From Acidimicrobiales bacterium (GTDB lineage: Bacteria; Actinomycetota; Acidimicrobiia; Acidimicrobiales; JAHEJN01): a DNA stretch of 39,887 nucleotides. Shown in pieces: positions 8,794 through 17,237 of the stretch (positions are counted from its first letter, which is position 1; the number at the start of each line of letters is the position of its first letter). Below the pieces are notes generated by a model. It was not told the DNA's origin. It saw nothing but the letters and a program-made list of their open reading frames with translations, and searched no databases. Position numbers and translations under genes: made by a program. The stretch covers positions 1 to 39,887 of the forward strand of contig JAHEJN010000003.1 in NCBI GenBank assembly GCA_024638845.1, in the 5' to 3' direction.

Positions 8794-10260
8794 CTACGAC
8801 GACTCGTCGTCGCCGACGGGCGGCGCAGTCCCCCGGGAGAGGATGAGCAGACCTGCCGTGGCGGCCACGGCCGAGGCGAACAGGATGCCGATCTTGGCAT
8901 CGTCGATCTCCAGCTGGGTCTCGAACCCGGCCAGGCCCGTGACGAACAGCGACACGGTGAACCCGATGCCGGCGATCATCGAGAGCCCGAGGAGCTGTCG
9001 CATCCCCATGCCTCGCGGCATCGTGGCCAGACCCGTTCGCGTCGCCGCCAGCGAGAAAAGGGTGACACCGACGGTCTTGCCGACCACGAGGCCGAGCACC
9101 ACGCCCAGGGTGATTCGCGAGGTGGCCGCGTCACGAAGGCTCTCGCCGGACAGCTCGACGCCTGCGTTGGCCAGAGCGAAGATCGGGATGATGATGAAGC
9201 TCGTGATCGGATGGATGGCCGACTCGAGCCGCTCGGCCAGCGAGATCGACTCGCGCATGTGGAAGCTCGCGAACCGGATGTCGGCCGGGAAGACCTCCGG
9301 TTTGTCGCGCAGCCATGCGGCAAACTCCCGACTCTGGGCTTCGCTCTGGAGAGGCCGGGCCGGGGTCAACAACCCGAGGCCCACACCCGCGATGGTGGCA
9401 TGCACTCCCGACTTGAACGTGGCCCACCAGAAGAAAACGCCGATGACTACGTAGACGGGGATGTACCAGACACGCGCTCGACGCAGCGCGTAGATCAGCC
9501 CGGCAAGGGCGGCCGCGATCACCAACCATCCGAACGAGAGCTGTTCGGTGTAGAAGAGGGCAATCACCAGGATCGCGCCGATGTCGTCGACGATGGCCAG
9601 CGACAACAGGAACACCCGCAGGCCCCGTGGCACCCTGGGACCGAGCAGCGACACCACCCCCACGGCGAAGGCGATGTCGGTCGCCATCGGGATTCCCCAA
9701 CCGTGCGATGCAGCGGTGCCGGCATTGAGGGCGTAGTAGATGAGCGCAGGGACCACCATGCCGCCGAGCGCCGCGACCGCGGGAAGCGCGGCGTCACGTC
9801 TGTTGCGCAACATGCCGGTGACCAGCTCGCGTTTGATCTCGAGCCCGACGACGAAGAAGAACACCGCCATCAGGGCATCGTTCACGAACTCCTCGAGGTT
9901 GAACCCCTCGAGCCCGGCCTTGCTGAAGACCTCGATCGACCCGATCGTGAGCTCGAGCTCGGTCTCCCACAGCCGGTGGTAGCTGTCCGACCACGGCGAG
10001 TTGGCCCAGATGAGCGCCACGGCGGTGGCGATGAGCAACACGATGCCGCCCGCCGCCTCGACGTGGAAGAACCGGTTCAGCGGTCGGCCGAGATTGCGGG
10101 CCAGCTTGTGGTCGCTGCCGAGCCAGGTGATGTCGCTGTAGGACGTCGGGTTTCCTGCCATGCCGGGGTCGACGCTATCGGTGGGATCGGTTCGACTCAC
10201 CACTATGTCGCGGCCCCCCACCTGGAGGATCACCTCCGACGTTCGCTTCGGCCTCCTCAC
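8794..10260 (-). CDS. nhaA: Na+/H+ antiporter NhaA
   Basis: This 488-residue inner-membrane antiporter has the NhaA signature GIPMATDIAFAVGVVSLLG and SLAIVDDIGAILVIALFY, which carries the paired aspartates of the ion-binding site (VDD). About 12 hydrophobic segments are visible. The family exchanges Na+ or Li+ for H+ for pH and salt homeostasis. The GTG start chosen overlaps the upstream gene stop (GTGA). It gives an N-terminal extension of about 35 polar residues before MAGNPTSYSD, so the internal ATG is an alternative start. Cotranscription with RsbW/STAS-type regulators suggests control within a stress-response operon, which is inference. Confidence 0.92.
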   Translation of the reverse strand: MRRPKRTSEVILQVGGRDIVVSRTDPTDSVDPGMAGNPTSYSDITWLGSDHKLARNLGRPLNRFFHVEAAGGIVLLIATAVALIWANSPWSDSYHRLWETELELTIGSIEVFSKAGLEGFNLEEFVNDALMAVFFFVVGLEIKRELVTGMLRNRRDAALPAVAALGGMVVPALIYYALNAGTAASHGWGIPMATDIAFAVGVVSLLGPRVPRGLRVFLLSLAIVDDIGAILVIALFYTEQLSFGWLVIAAALAGLIYALRRARVWYIPVYVVIGVFFWWATFKSGVHATIAGVGLGLLTPARPLQSEAQSREFAAWLRDKPEVFPADIRFASFHMRESISLAERLESAIHPITSFIIIPIFALANAGVELSGESLRDAATSRITLGVVLGLVVGKTVGVTLFSLAATRTGLATMPRGMGMRQLLGLSMIAGIGFTVSLFVTGLAGFETQLEIDDAKIGILFASAVAATAGLLILSRGTAPPVGDDESS

Positions 10261-10769
10261 GCGAAGTAACGGATCTCGCCGTGGGAGGCCTCGACCACCG
10301 CGATGAGAGCATCGTGCAGGGAGCCATGAAGCTCCATGAACCGCTCGATCTCGGGGTCGGTGGCCTCGACGCTCGTCGGTGCGTCGTCGGAAAGGGCTTC
10401 GAGATTGGCGAACTCGTCGTCCCAGTCGGTGGACTGTGCCTTCAGCTCGAGGTACATGCTGGGACCCTGCATGAGCGCACGGTTGAGGTCGTTGATGATG
10501 GCGACCACGACGTCGGTGGCCGTGAGGACACCGGGCGTGGCGATGAGATGAAGCGCCTGGAGCTTGCGCATGGCCACCGCAGCGATCATCTGCGGGTCAC
10601 CGAGCTCGGTGGTGGCCGAGTCGATGTGAGCCAGATCGAGCTGAACGGTCGGTCCGACGGCGAACCACTTCCGCAGCAGCGAGAACAACTCGGCCGACGT
10701 GGTGTGCAGCGCCAGGAGCTCGTCGGGCTTGGCGAGCGCGTCCACCTCGTCGTCATCGTTCTCGTGCAC
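10257..10769 (-). CDS. conserved-looking protein of unknown function, 170 residues
   Basis: I do not recognise this protein. It is soluble, acidic and predicted largely helical, with no transmembrane segment. It begins with an acidic stretch (VHENDDDEVDAL) and includes MIAAVAMRKLQALHLIATPGVL. The GTG start lies 1 nt after the rsbW-like stop and the 3' end overlaps nhaA by 4 nt, so it is translated within the STAS-RsbW-nhaA operon. Its position suggests an adaptor between the partner-switch proteins and a target, but no motif supports a mechanism. Confidence 0.7.
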   Translation of the reverse strand: MHENDDDEVDALAKPDELLALHTTSAELFSLLRKWFAVGPTVQLDLAHIDSATTELGDPQMIAAVAMRKLQALHLIATPGVLTATDVVVAIINDLNRALMQGPSMYLELKAQSTDWDDEFANLEALSDDAPTSVEATDPEIERFMELHGSLHDALIAVVEASHGEIRYFA

Positions 10770-10770
10770 G

Positions 10771-11229
10771 TCAGATCCCCTCGATCCGGGGCGAGCGTGA
10801 ACGTCCGGTGGCGTACACCACGAGGCGCACCGAGGTTCCCTCGTCGTTCGACACGATCTCGTGCTCATCGGCGAGGATGCGCATGAGCGGGAGGCCCAAC
10901 CCACGCTCGTAGTCGAGGCGCTCGGGGTCGGTCACGGGCGGATGACTGGTGAGCTCCTCCCTGTCGAAACCGGTTCCCTGATCGTGCACCTCCACCTCGA
11001 CTCGTTCGTCGCTCAGGTTGCATCGGATGACGATGCGTTCGTCGCTGTCGAGCCGCGAGTGGGCCTCGATCGCATTCGTGGTTGCCTCGGAGACCGCCAG
11101 CCGCAGATCCTCGATGCGATCGTCGCGCAACTGGGGGTCGAGGGCTGCGGCCGCCGAGATGATGGCGCGGACGAGCGCGAGGTACTCCGGCCGGGCCGGG
11201 ATCTCGAGCTCGACGCCTTCACTCCTCAT
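10771..11229 (-). CDS. RsbW-like anti-sigma factor / histidine-kinase-type ATPase
   Basis: This 152-residue GHKL-fold ATPase has the N-box LRLAVSEATTNAIEAHSR, the G1 region VHDQGTGFD, and the G2 region GLGLPLMRILADEHEIVSNDEGTSVRL. RsbW/SpoIIAB-type proteins bind and inhibit sigma factors, and phosphorylate the serine of their STAS antagonist. Its start overlaps the stop of the STAS gene directly upstream (ATGA), the classic partner-switch pair. No sigma-B-type gene adjoins it; the partner sigma may be elsewhere, or the target may not be a sigma factor. Family assignment is firm, target unknown. Confidence 0.88.
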   Translation of the reverse strand: MRSEGVELEIPARPEYLALVRAIISAAAALDPQLRDDRIEDLRLAVSEATTNAIEAHSRLDSDERIVIRCNLSDERVEVEVHDQGTGFDREELTSHPPVTDPERLDYERGLGLPLMRILADEHEIVSNDEGTSVRLVVYATGRSRSPRIEGI

Positions 11230-11579
11230 GCCGGATCCCTCAGCGGCGCCGAAGTGGCGTCGACGACGCGTGGATAGACGTCGAACACCTGGTCGAGGCG
11301 GGTGAGCTCGAGCAGTGCGGTCAACCGTTCGTCGTTGGTGACGAGGCGAAGATCGCCGCCGGCGGTTCGCACTCGCTTCACGACGGCCACGAGCACGCCG
11401 AGACCGGTCGAGTCACAGAAGTCGACTCCGGACATGTCGATCACCAGTTGGAGATTGCCATCGGCGACGAGCGCGATCGCGTGTTGGCGAACCCGAGGCG
11501 CGGTTGCCATGTCGATCTCGCCCACAACGTGGAGAACTGTCCACCCGTTGCGCTGCGTCGCTTTGAATCCGACCTGCAC
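11226..11579 (-). CDS. STAS-domain anti-anti-sigma factor
   Basis: This 117-residue protein is a single STAS domain: VLHVVGEIDMATAPRVRQ, then the signature VIDMSGVDFCDSTGLGVLVAVVKR. The DSTGL serine (the residue phosphorylated by RsbW-type kinases in this family) is present. The GTG start is preceded by a strong Shine-Dalgarno sequence (AAGGAGG about 6 nt upstream), unlike the leaderless-looking genes elsewhere in the window. It is first in the operon with the RsbW-like kinase, the unknown protein and nhaA, and diverges from the helicase gene across a 246-bp region with a perfect palindrome. Confidence 0.9.
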   Translation of the reverse strand: MQVGFKATQRNGWTVLHVVGEIDMATAPRVRQHAIALVADGNLQLVIDMSGVDFCDSTGLGVLVAVVKRVRTAGGDLRLVTNDERLTALLELTRLDQVFDVYPRVVDATSAPLRDPA

Positions 11580-11640
11580 GTCGCCTCCTTGTCGGCAACG
11601 CTAGCTGTCCGCATCGGACTGGCGAGTGTTGCACGGCTGT

Positions 11641-11658
11641 AGTTCCACGCGTGGAACT
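11641..11658. promoter_or_regulatory. perfect 18-bp palindrome in a divergent intergenic region
   Basis: AGTTCCACGCGTGGAACT is identical to its own reverse complement. It lies 61 nt upstream of the STAS start (minus) and directly in front of a TACGAT hexamer at 11661-11666 that could be a plus-strand -10 box. That position fits an operator bound by a dimeric regulator controlling the helicase gene or both divergent units. It does not match the actinobacterial LexA box or the CIRCE element that I know. The regulator is unknown. Confidence 0.55.
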
Positions 11659-11825
11659 TCTACGATGGATGGATCGCCGCCACTGTCGCCATCGACGGGG
11701 TCATCGACCTCGGCCCGTCCAGTGCCGACGCGCCACGCGCCGGCTCGGTCATCGACCTCACCGACGGATCCGGTGTCGACGCGATCGGTGCACTGCTCGA
11801 ACGGCTGAGCGACGACGGTCGCATC

Positions 11826-14027
11826 GTGCACGTCGAACATCTCGCCGCCCGAACCCAGCGCTTCGGTGCCCTTGCCGCCCCTCTCCCGCTCGGCGTCGCC
11901 AGTCGACTCGGCGAACGACAACTGTGGAGCCACCAGGCCGAAGCCATCGATCTGCTCCGGTCGGGAACGTCGGTGGTCGTCGCCACGACCACGGCGTCGG
12001 GCAAGTCGCTGTGCTACCAGGTGCCCATAGCCGAGGCGGTCGGCGATTCCGATCAGGTGGCCACCGCCCTCGCGTTCTTCCCCACCAAGGCGCTCGCGCA
12101 CGACCAGCTCCGCAGTTTCGGCGACCTGCGCTTCCCTCTGGTGGTCCCGGCCACTTACGACGGCGACACCGAGCGCAGCCATCGAGCATGGGTCCGCACC
12201 CATGCCAACGTGATCCTCACCAATCCCGAGATGGTGCACGGCGGGTTGCTGCCCAACCATCGGCGCTGGGCGCTCTTCCTCCGGCGGCTGCGGTACGTGG
12301 TCGTCGACGAGCTGCACATGTATCGGGGCGTCTTCGGGACGCACATGGCCCACGTGCTCCGACGCCTGATCCGCGTGTGCCATCACTACGGAGCCGACCC
12401 GACGTTCGTCTTCACGTCGGCCACCATCGGTGACCCGGCGCGACTGGCCTCGGAGCTCTGTGGCCGCCCGGTCGTGGCCGTCACCGACGACGGCTCGCCC
12501 CGCAACGCCCGGCGGTTCGCTCTCTTGAACCCGCCGCTGCTCGGCGAGGGCTCGGGCGTGCGCACGTCGACCAACGCCGAGACGGCCGGAGCGGTGGCCG
12601 AGCTCGTCGCCTCCGGACATCGCACCATTGCCTTCTGTGCCAGCCGCAAGGGCACCGAGCTGGTGGCCGGCGATGTGCGATCGAAGCTCCGTGGCGAACT
12701 GGCCGACACGGTTCGCTCGTACCGGGGCGGCTATCTCGCCGGCGAACGTCGCGACATCGAGGACGAGCTGGCCAACGGCAGGATCCGCGCCGTCGTTGCC
12801 ACGTCGGCCCTCGAGCTCGGCGTCGACATCGGCGGACTCGACGCCTGCGTCCTCAACGGCTTCCCTGGCACCATCGCATCGATGTGGCAACAAGCGGGCC
12901 GGGCCGGCCGCACCTCACAGGACAGCCTCACCCTGCTGGTCGCCGGCGACGATCAGCTCGATCAGTGGCTCATGCGTCACCCCACCGAGGTGTTCACCCG
13001 CCCGCCCGAACCGGCGGTGATCAACCCCGACAATCCCCAGGTGGCTGATGCCCACATCGCCTGTGCCGCCTTCGAGCTCCCGCTCAGCCACGACGACATC
13101 CGCTGGTGGGGGTCGGTGCTCGACGGCGCCGTGCACCGCCTGGTTCTCGACGGACGGCTGCGCGTCCGCTCCACCGCCGAGGGACCGTTGGCGGTGTGGG
13201 CAACCACGGGTTGGCCGAGCCGCGGCGTGGGCTTGCGCAGTGGCTCGTCACGAGAGATCAAGATCCGCCTGATCGACGGCACGTTGGTCGGAACCGTCGA
13301 CGTGGCCCGGGCCTTCGACGTGGTCCACCCCGGAGCCATCTACCTCCACCGTGGCGACACCTTCCGCGTGGTCGACCTCGACCTCGATGCGTTCGTCGCC
13401 ACCGTCGAGATGCACGATGGCGGTGACTACACGCAGGCTCGTTCGAGCATCGACATCCGCGTCACCTCGACCGATGCCCAGCGCCCGGTCGGCAACAGCT
13501 GCCTCCATCTCGGCGGCCTCGAGGTCACCACCACCGTGGTGGGTTACCAGCGTCGCGAGATCCGATCGCGGCGGATCCTCGGCCATCACCAGCTCGACCT
13601 GCCGCCTCAGACCCTGGCCACCCGCGGCTTCTGGTACACCGTCACGCCTGCGATCATCGAGTCGGCCGGGGTCGAGGCCGTCGACGTGCCCGGCACACTG
13701 CATGCCATCGAACACGCCGCCATCGGCATCCTGCCCTTGTTCACCATCTGTGACCGTTGGGACGTGGGCGGCGTGTCGACAGCCATGCAGGCCGACACCG
13801 GACTGCCGTCGATCTTCATCTACGACGCGTACCCCGGTGGTGCCGGCATCGCCGAGCTCGGCTACGAGGCGGCCCCGCGACATCTCGCCGCCACCCTCGA
13901 CGTGTTGGTTGGCTGTGCGTGCACCGATGGCTGCCCGTCGTGCGTGCAGTCGCCCAAGTGCGGCAACGGCAACGAACCCCTCGACAAGGCCGGCGCCATC
14001 GCCCTCCTGCAGGCACTGCTCGCCTGA
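11826..14027 (+). CDS. DEAD/DEAH-box helicase with C-terminal DUF1998 (MrfA-like)
   Basis: This superfamily-2 helicase has at least 733 residues. Motifs in order: Walker A TTTASGKSLCYQVP, DEAH-type VVVDELHMYRGVFG, motif III FTSATIGDP, motifs V-VI SALELGVDIGGLDACVL and QQAGRAGR. The C-terminal cysteine cluster CACTDGCPSCVQSPKCGNGN is typical of the DUF1998 domain. Bacillus MrfA of this family acts in mitomycin C repair, so a DNA-repair role is likely by family. The GTG at 11826 is the first conventional start. However, the same frame stays open and protein-like back to 11643 (DGWIAATVAIDGVIDLGPSS...ALLERLSDDGRIVHVEHL), so the true N-terminus may lie upstream at a non-standard codon. Confidence 0.88.
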   Translation: MHVEHLAARTQRFGALAAPLPLGVASRLGERQLWSHQAEAIDLLRSGTSVVVATTTASGKSLCYQVPIAEAVGDSDQVATALAFFPTKALAHDQLRSFGDLRFPLVVPATYDGDTERSHRAWVRTHANVILTNPEMVHGGLLPNHRRWALFLRRLRYVVVDELHMYRGVFGTHMAHVLRRLIRVCHHYGADPTFVFTSATIGDPARLASELCGRPVVAVTDDGSPRNARRFALLNPPLLGEGSGVRTSTNAETAGAVAELVASGHRTIAFCASRKGTELVAGDVRSKLRGELADTVRSYRGGYLAGERRDIEDELANGRIRAVVATSALELGVDIGGLDACVLNGFPGTIASMWQQAGRAGRTSQDSLTLLVAGDDQLDQWLMRHPTEVFTRPPEPAVINPDNPQVADAHIACAAFELPLSHDDIRWWGSVLDGAVHRLVLDGRLRVRSTAEGPLAVWATTGWPSRGVGLRSGSSREIKIRLIDGTLVGTVDVARAFDVVHPGAIYLHRGDTFRVVDLDLDAFVATVEMHDGGDYTQARSSIDIRVTSTDAQRPVGNSCLHLGGLEVTTTVVGYQRREIRSRRILGHHQLDLPPQTLATRGFWYTVTPAIIESAGVEAVDVPGTLHAIEHAAIGILPLFTICDRWDVGGVSTAMQADTGLPSIFIYDAYPGGAGIAELGYEAAPRHLAATLDVLVGCACTDGCPSCVQSPKCGNGNEPLDKAGAIALLQALLA

Positions 14028-14064
14028 GCCGCTGTCGGTCGACCAGCCCGTCGCCGGCCTTCGT

Positions 14065-14460
14065 TCACTCGACGATCATGGTGGCTCGGGCAACGAGTCC
14101 GACATCGCCGGTCGCCGCCCCGACCAACACGACATCGGTGGGGGCTCGGTACCGCACCGTGACGGTGACGATCCCACCCCGCACGATGGCGCCGTCGACC
14201 TCGACATCGAGGCGAGCGGGGTCGAGGGAGGCGGCCCGAGCGGCCGCCTCGCGGGCCGCACCGAGGTCGCCGGTGACCGCCACCACTCGCGCCGCCTCGC
14301 GGGCGGCGTGGGTGGTCTGGAGCTGGGCATGCACGACCAGACCCACCTGGACCACGGCGAGCGCCAACACAAGGACCACAGGCAGCAGCAGCGCGAGCTC
14401 GACGGTTCCCTGCCCCCGGTTGCCGGCGGGCGGCGCAGGCGGGTTCGCGCCGACGCTCAT
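14065..14460 (-). CDS. TadE-like pilus assembly protein
   Basis: This 131-residue protein has the TadE N-terminal signature GQGTVELALLLPVVLVLALAVVQVGLVVHAQ, a prepilin-like Glu followed by a hydrophobic helix, and a C-terminal beta-rich domain outside the membrane. TadE-type pseudopilins are processed by a prepilin peptidase and contribute to Flp pilus biogenesis. The ATG start overlaps the stop of the Flp-like pilin gene (ATGA). It is the last gene of the cluster and converges on the helicase gene with 37 nt between stops. Confidence 0.8.
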   Translation of the reverse strand: MSVGANPPAPPAGNRGQGTVELALLLPVVLVLALAVVQVGLVVHAQLQTTHAAREAARVVAVTGDLGAAREAAARAASLDPARLDVEVDGAIVRGGIVTVTVRYRAPTDVVLVGAATGDVGLVARATMIVE

Positions 14461-14642
14461 GTCACGTTGCCGATGAGCGACTTGAACACCGCGTCGAGCA
14501 GGGCGCCGATGCGGTTCGACTTGGTGGCCCAGGCCATTACCAGCATGGCGATGGCACCGGCTCCGAGCAGCACGAGGGCGTACTCGGCGGTGGCCTGGCC
14601 CCGCTCGTCGAGCGAACCTCGGGGGCGAATCGGATTGATCAT
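14457..14642 (-). CDS. Flp-like pilin (DUF4244-type), 61 residues
   Basis: A short protein with a polar basic leader (MINPIRPRGSLDERGQ), then the prepilin-like segment ATAEYALVLLGAGAIAMLVMAWA, and a short C-terminal helix. The Glu five residues into the hydrophobic segment (ATAEYAL) is the hallmark of Flp/Tad pilins. It overlaps tadE downstream by 4 nt and lies 59 nt after tadC. It is probably the structural subunit of the filament made by this cluster. No prepilin peptidase gene is in the window. Confidence 0.75.
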   Translation of the reverse strand: MINPIRPRGSLDERGQATAEYALVLLGAGAIAMLVMAWATKSNRIGALLDAVFKSLIGNVT

Positions 14643-14701
14643 CGTGAACTCCTGTCGTGATGGCCGCAGCAGCGGCCGAGGTGGGGGAAGGCGAAGGCGG
14701 C

Positions 14702-15469
14702 TCAGCCGCTGATCGACCGCAGCGAACCGGCAACGATGGGAACGACCGTGAGCAGACCGAAGGCCGGCAGCACGGCGACGACGAGGGGAAACAGCAAGCG
14801 CACCGGCACCTGCCGGGCATCGATCTCGGCGCCTCGCCGGCGGTCGAGGCGGGCATCGACGGCGACGATCGCCAGCTGATCGCGTCGCTCCGACGGCGAC
14901 GCGGCGATGTCGGCGAGCACGCGGACCAGGGGCCGCACCGCGTCGCCGAGCTCTTCGGGTACTCCAGCGAACGCCGCATGGAGCCGTTGGCCTCGATCGG
15001 CCTGATCGAGAGCGGCGGCGAGGCGCTCGATGATGGGGCCGTGGCCCGACCGGACAACCGTTTCGACGGCGAGGCGCACGTTGAGCTCGGCACCGAAGGC
15101 GAGGATGAACAGGTCGACGACATCGGGCAGATCACGCGTGACTTCGCGCTGATGGGCACGCGTGGCCCGCCGCAATCGACGAAGCGGCACCGCCCAGGCA
15201 ACGAGGCCGGCCACGACACCCAACGGTGCCCAGACGACCACGCCGATCAGCGCGGCAGGAACGCTGAGGCCGATCTGCGCGTGCCGTGTGGCCGACAACG
15301 ACCACCGCCCGGGGACGAGCAAACGGCCGAGGCGCTCGCCGACCGGGCGACGCACCTCGGGCGCAAGTCGGGTCGGAACAGGGGCCGCGATGTCGCGACC
15401 AACGGGACGCCATCGGGCCGCGGCCGCACCCACGAAGACGAACCACGCCGCGGTCAGCGATGTCACCAT
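14702..15469 (-). CDS. tadC: TadC-like inner-membrane platform protein
   Basis: This 255-residue type II secretion F-domain protein has the segment TRDLPDVVDLFILAFGAELNVRLAVE, typical of GspF-family proteins, and a terminal hydrophobic helix (LLFPLVVAVLPAFGLLTVVPIVAG). A hydrophobic N-terminal segment precedes it. Family members form the membrane platform for the Tad ATPase. The ATG at 15469 is chosen; a GTG one codon later would overlap the tadB stop in the same way. The gene overlaps the end of tadB. Confidence 0.8.
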   Translation of the reverse strand: MVTSLTAAWFVFVGAAAARWRPVGRDIAAPVPTRLAPEVRRPVGERLGRLLVPGRWSLSATRHAQIGLSVPAALIGVVVWAPLGVVAGLVAWAVPLRRLRRATRAHQREVTRDLPDVVDLFILAFGAELNVRLAVETVVRSGHGPIIERLAAALDQADRGQRLHAAFAGVPEELGDAVRPLVRVLADIAASPSERRDQLAIVAVDARLDRRRGAEIDARQVPVRLLFPLVVAVLPAFGLLTVVPIVAGSLRSISG

Positions 15470-16167
15470 CGGACACCTGTCGTGATGCGGTGCATCCACC
15501 AGATGCCGAGCGCATCGAGGGCGAGCCCGCCGCCGAGGCACATCAGGCCCAGACGGGTGCCGAGCAGGAACCCGGTGGAGGCCGGATCGGCGGAAGTGGC
15601 CAACGCCAGGAAACCGACGGGTAGCAGCCCGATGACCAGCGCCGAAGCACGAGCCTGGCTCGCCTGCGCCGCAGCCTCGAGTTGGATGGCGCGGCGGTCT
15701 CGTACGGTGGCGGCCACGCGATCGATCGCCGCCGCGCCCGCGCCACCAGTTTCGATGGCCACCGACAACGCGGCCCCGGCGAGATCGGCGAGCGGGTCGT
15801 CCAGTCGCTCGATCCACGTGGTCACCGCCTCGGGAATCGGTTGGCCGAGGTCGAGCTCGTGGCGAAGCCTGGCGGTGGCCCCGGCCAGTGCCCCTCGGTC
15901 GGGAAGCGCGACCAACGCCTGCCGCAGCGACAGATTCGCCCGGAGTGCTCGGGCCAGTTCGTCGAGAATCTCCGGCAGATCGTCGAGCACCCGTCGTCGT
16001 CGTCGGTACCGCGCCCGGAGGCCATCGAGGGCCGACGCCGGTAGGACAGGGTCGCCGACACCGACCTTGCCGGCCACCCGTCTCCTGACGACGCTCCGCT
16101 GGGCAACGGCGAGCAAGGCAACGACGGTCGGCCATCCGATGATGGCCACGAGTGTCAACGCGTCCAT
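15463..16167 (-). CDS. tadB: TadB-like inner-membrane platform protein
   Basis: This 234-residue type II secretion F-domain protein has the pattern LDDLPEILDELARALRANLSLRQALVAL, then AALSVAIETGGAGAAAIDRVA, with hydrophobic helices near the N-terminus (LTLVAIIGWPTVVALLAVA) and at the C-terminus. Together with TadC it forms the two-protein Tad platform. The ATG start lies inside the 3' end of tadA (13-nt overlap), which supports coupled translation. Confidence 0.82.
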   Translation of the reverse strand: MDALTLVAIIGWPTVVALLAVAQRSVVRRRVAGKVGVGDPVLPASALDGLRARYRRRRRVLDDLPEILDELARALRANLSLRQALVALPDRGALAGATARLRHELDLGQPIPEAVTTWIERLDDPLADLAGAALSVAIETGGAGAAAIDRVAATVRDRRAIQLEAAAQASQARASALVIGLLPVGFLALATSADPASTGFLLGTRLGLMCLGGGLALDALGIWWMHRITTGVRW

Positions 16168-17237
16168 GACCCGCTCTCCGGGGTGACGGTTTCGATACGG
16201 GGGGTTCCTCCTACGACACGAGCGATCTCGTGCACCACGCGCCGGCGGCCCTCGGTGCGACGCACCTGCACCACGAGGTCGATGGCATGGTCGATGAGCT
16301 CGCGCACCGCTCGCAGCGGCAACGCCGACCCGTCGATCAACACCATGGCCTCGAGTCGGCGCAGGGCGTCGGCCGGCGTGTTGGCGTGCAGCGTCGACAG
16401 CGAGCCGTCGTGGCCGGTGTTCATGGCCTGCAACATGTCGAAGGCCTCTGTCCCCCGGCACTCACCGACCACGATGCGGTCGGGTCGCATTCGAAGCGCA
16501 TTGCGCACGAGGGTGCCGATGTCGACACCCAGGGCCGGCTGGCTCTCGAGGCGCACCACGTGAACGCCGGGCAGGCGCAGCTCGGCGGCGTCCTCGATGG
16601 TGACGATGCGCTCATCGGCAGGCAGCAAGCCGGCCAGGGCGTTGAGCAGTGTCGTCTTGCCGGCGCCGGTGCCGCCGCTCACCACGATGTTGGCTCGATC
16701 GGCCACCGCATCGGTCAGATACCTCGCCTCGGCGGGCGCGGCGAACTCGTCGAGACCGATCGGTCGAACCCCGAACCGGCGAATGGTGAGGCAGGGCCCG
16801 TCGACGGCCACCGGAGGGACGACCGCGTGCACGCGGGATCCGTCGGGGAGACGGGCATCGACGAGAGGCGAGCTCCGATCGGCTCTTCGTCCGAGAGGCG
16901 CGATGATCCGCTCGATGAGATGCTCGACCGTGGCGACATCGACCGTGATTGCCGTGCACTCGAGCTCACCGTTGCGCTCGACCCAGACCGACCCGGTCCC
17001 GTTCACCAGGATGTCGGAGATCGACGGATCGTCGAGCAGCGGGGCAACCGGCCCGAGACCGCCGACCCGAGCCTCGATTCGCTCGACGGTTCGGACGACG
17101 TCTTCGGGCGTGAGCAACGGTGCCATCTCCCGGACCATCCGCCGCAGTACGGTCGACCGGTCGGCGGCGGTGCCGGCCGGAAGAAGCAGGAAACGGCGGT
17201 GGATCTCGTCGTCGAGCGTTGCGGCTTCAGGCGACAC
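16155..17237 (-). CDS. tadA: Tad/Flp pilus assembly ATPase TadA (CpaF-like)
   Basis: This 360-residue secretion ATPase of the VirB11/CpaF group has an N-terminal domain with DDPSISDILVNGTGSVWVERNG, Walker A SGGTGAGKTTLLNALAG, the Asp box TIEDAAELRL, and a His box HDGSLSTLHANTPADALRRLE. It drives pilus extrusion through TadB/TadC. The GTG start (VSPEAATLDDEIHRRF) overlaps the end of the upstream cpaE-like gene by 11 nt. Other internal starts are possible, but this one preserves the full N-terminal domain. Confidence 0.9.
   Translation of the reverse strand: MSPEAATLDDEIHRRFLLLPAGTAADRSTVLRRMVREMAPLLTPEDVVRTVERIEARVGGLGPVAPLLDDPSISDILVNGTGSVWVERNGELECTAITVDVATVEHLIERIIAPLGRRADRSSPLVDARLPDGSRVHAVVPPVAVDGPCLTIRRFGVRPIGLDEFAAPAEARYLTDAVADRANIVVSGGTGAGKTTLLNALAGLLPADERIVTIEDAAELRLPGVHVVRLESQPALGVDIGTLVRNALRMRPDRIVVGECRGTEAFDMLQAMNTGHDGSLSTLHANTPADALRRLEAMVLIDGSALPLRAVRELIDHAIDLVVQVRRTEGRRRVVHEIARVVGGTPRIETVTPESGSWTR

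Noticed and set aside
11601-12893. 430-codon minus-strand open frame
   Set aside because: Antisense to the helicase gene, with no recognisable motif and a composition typical of a mirror frame.
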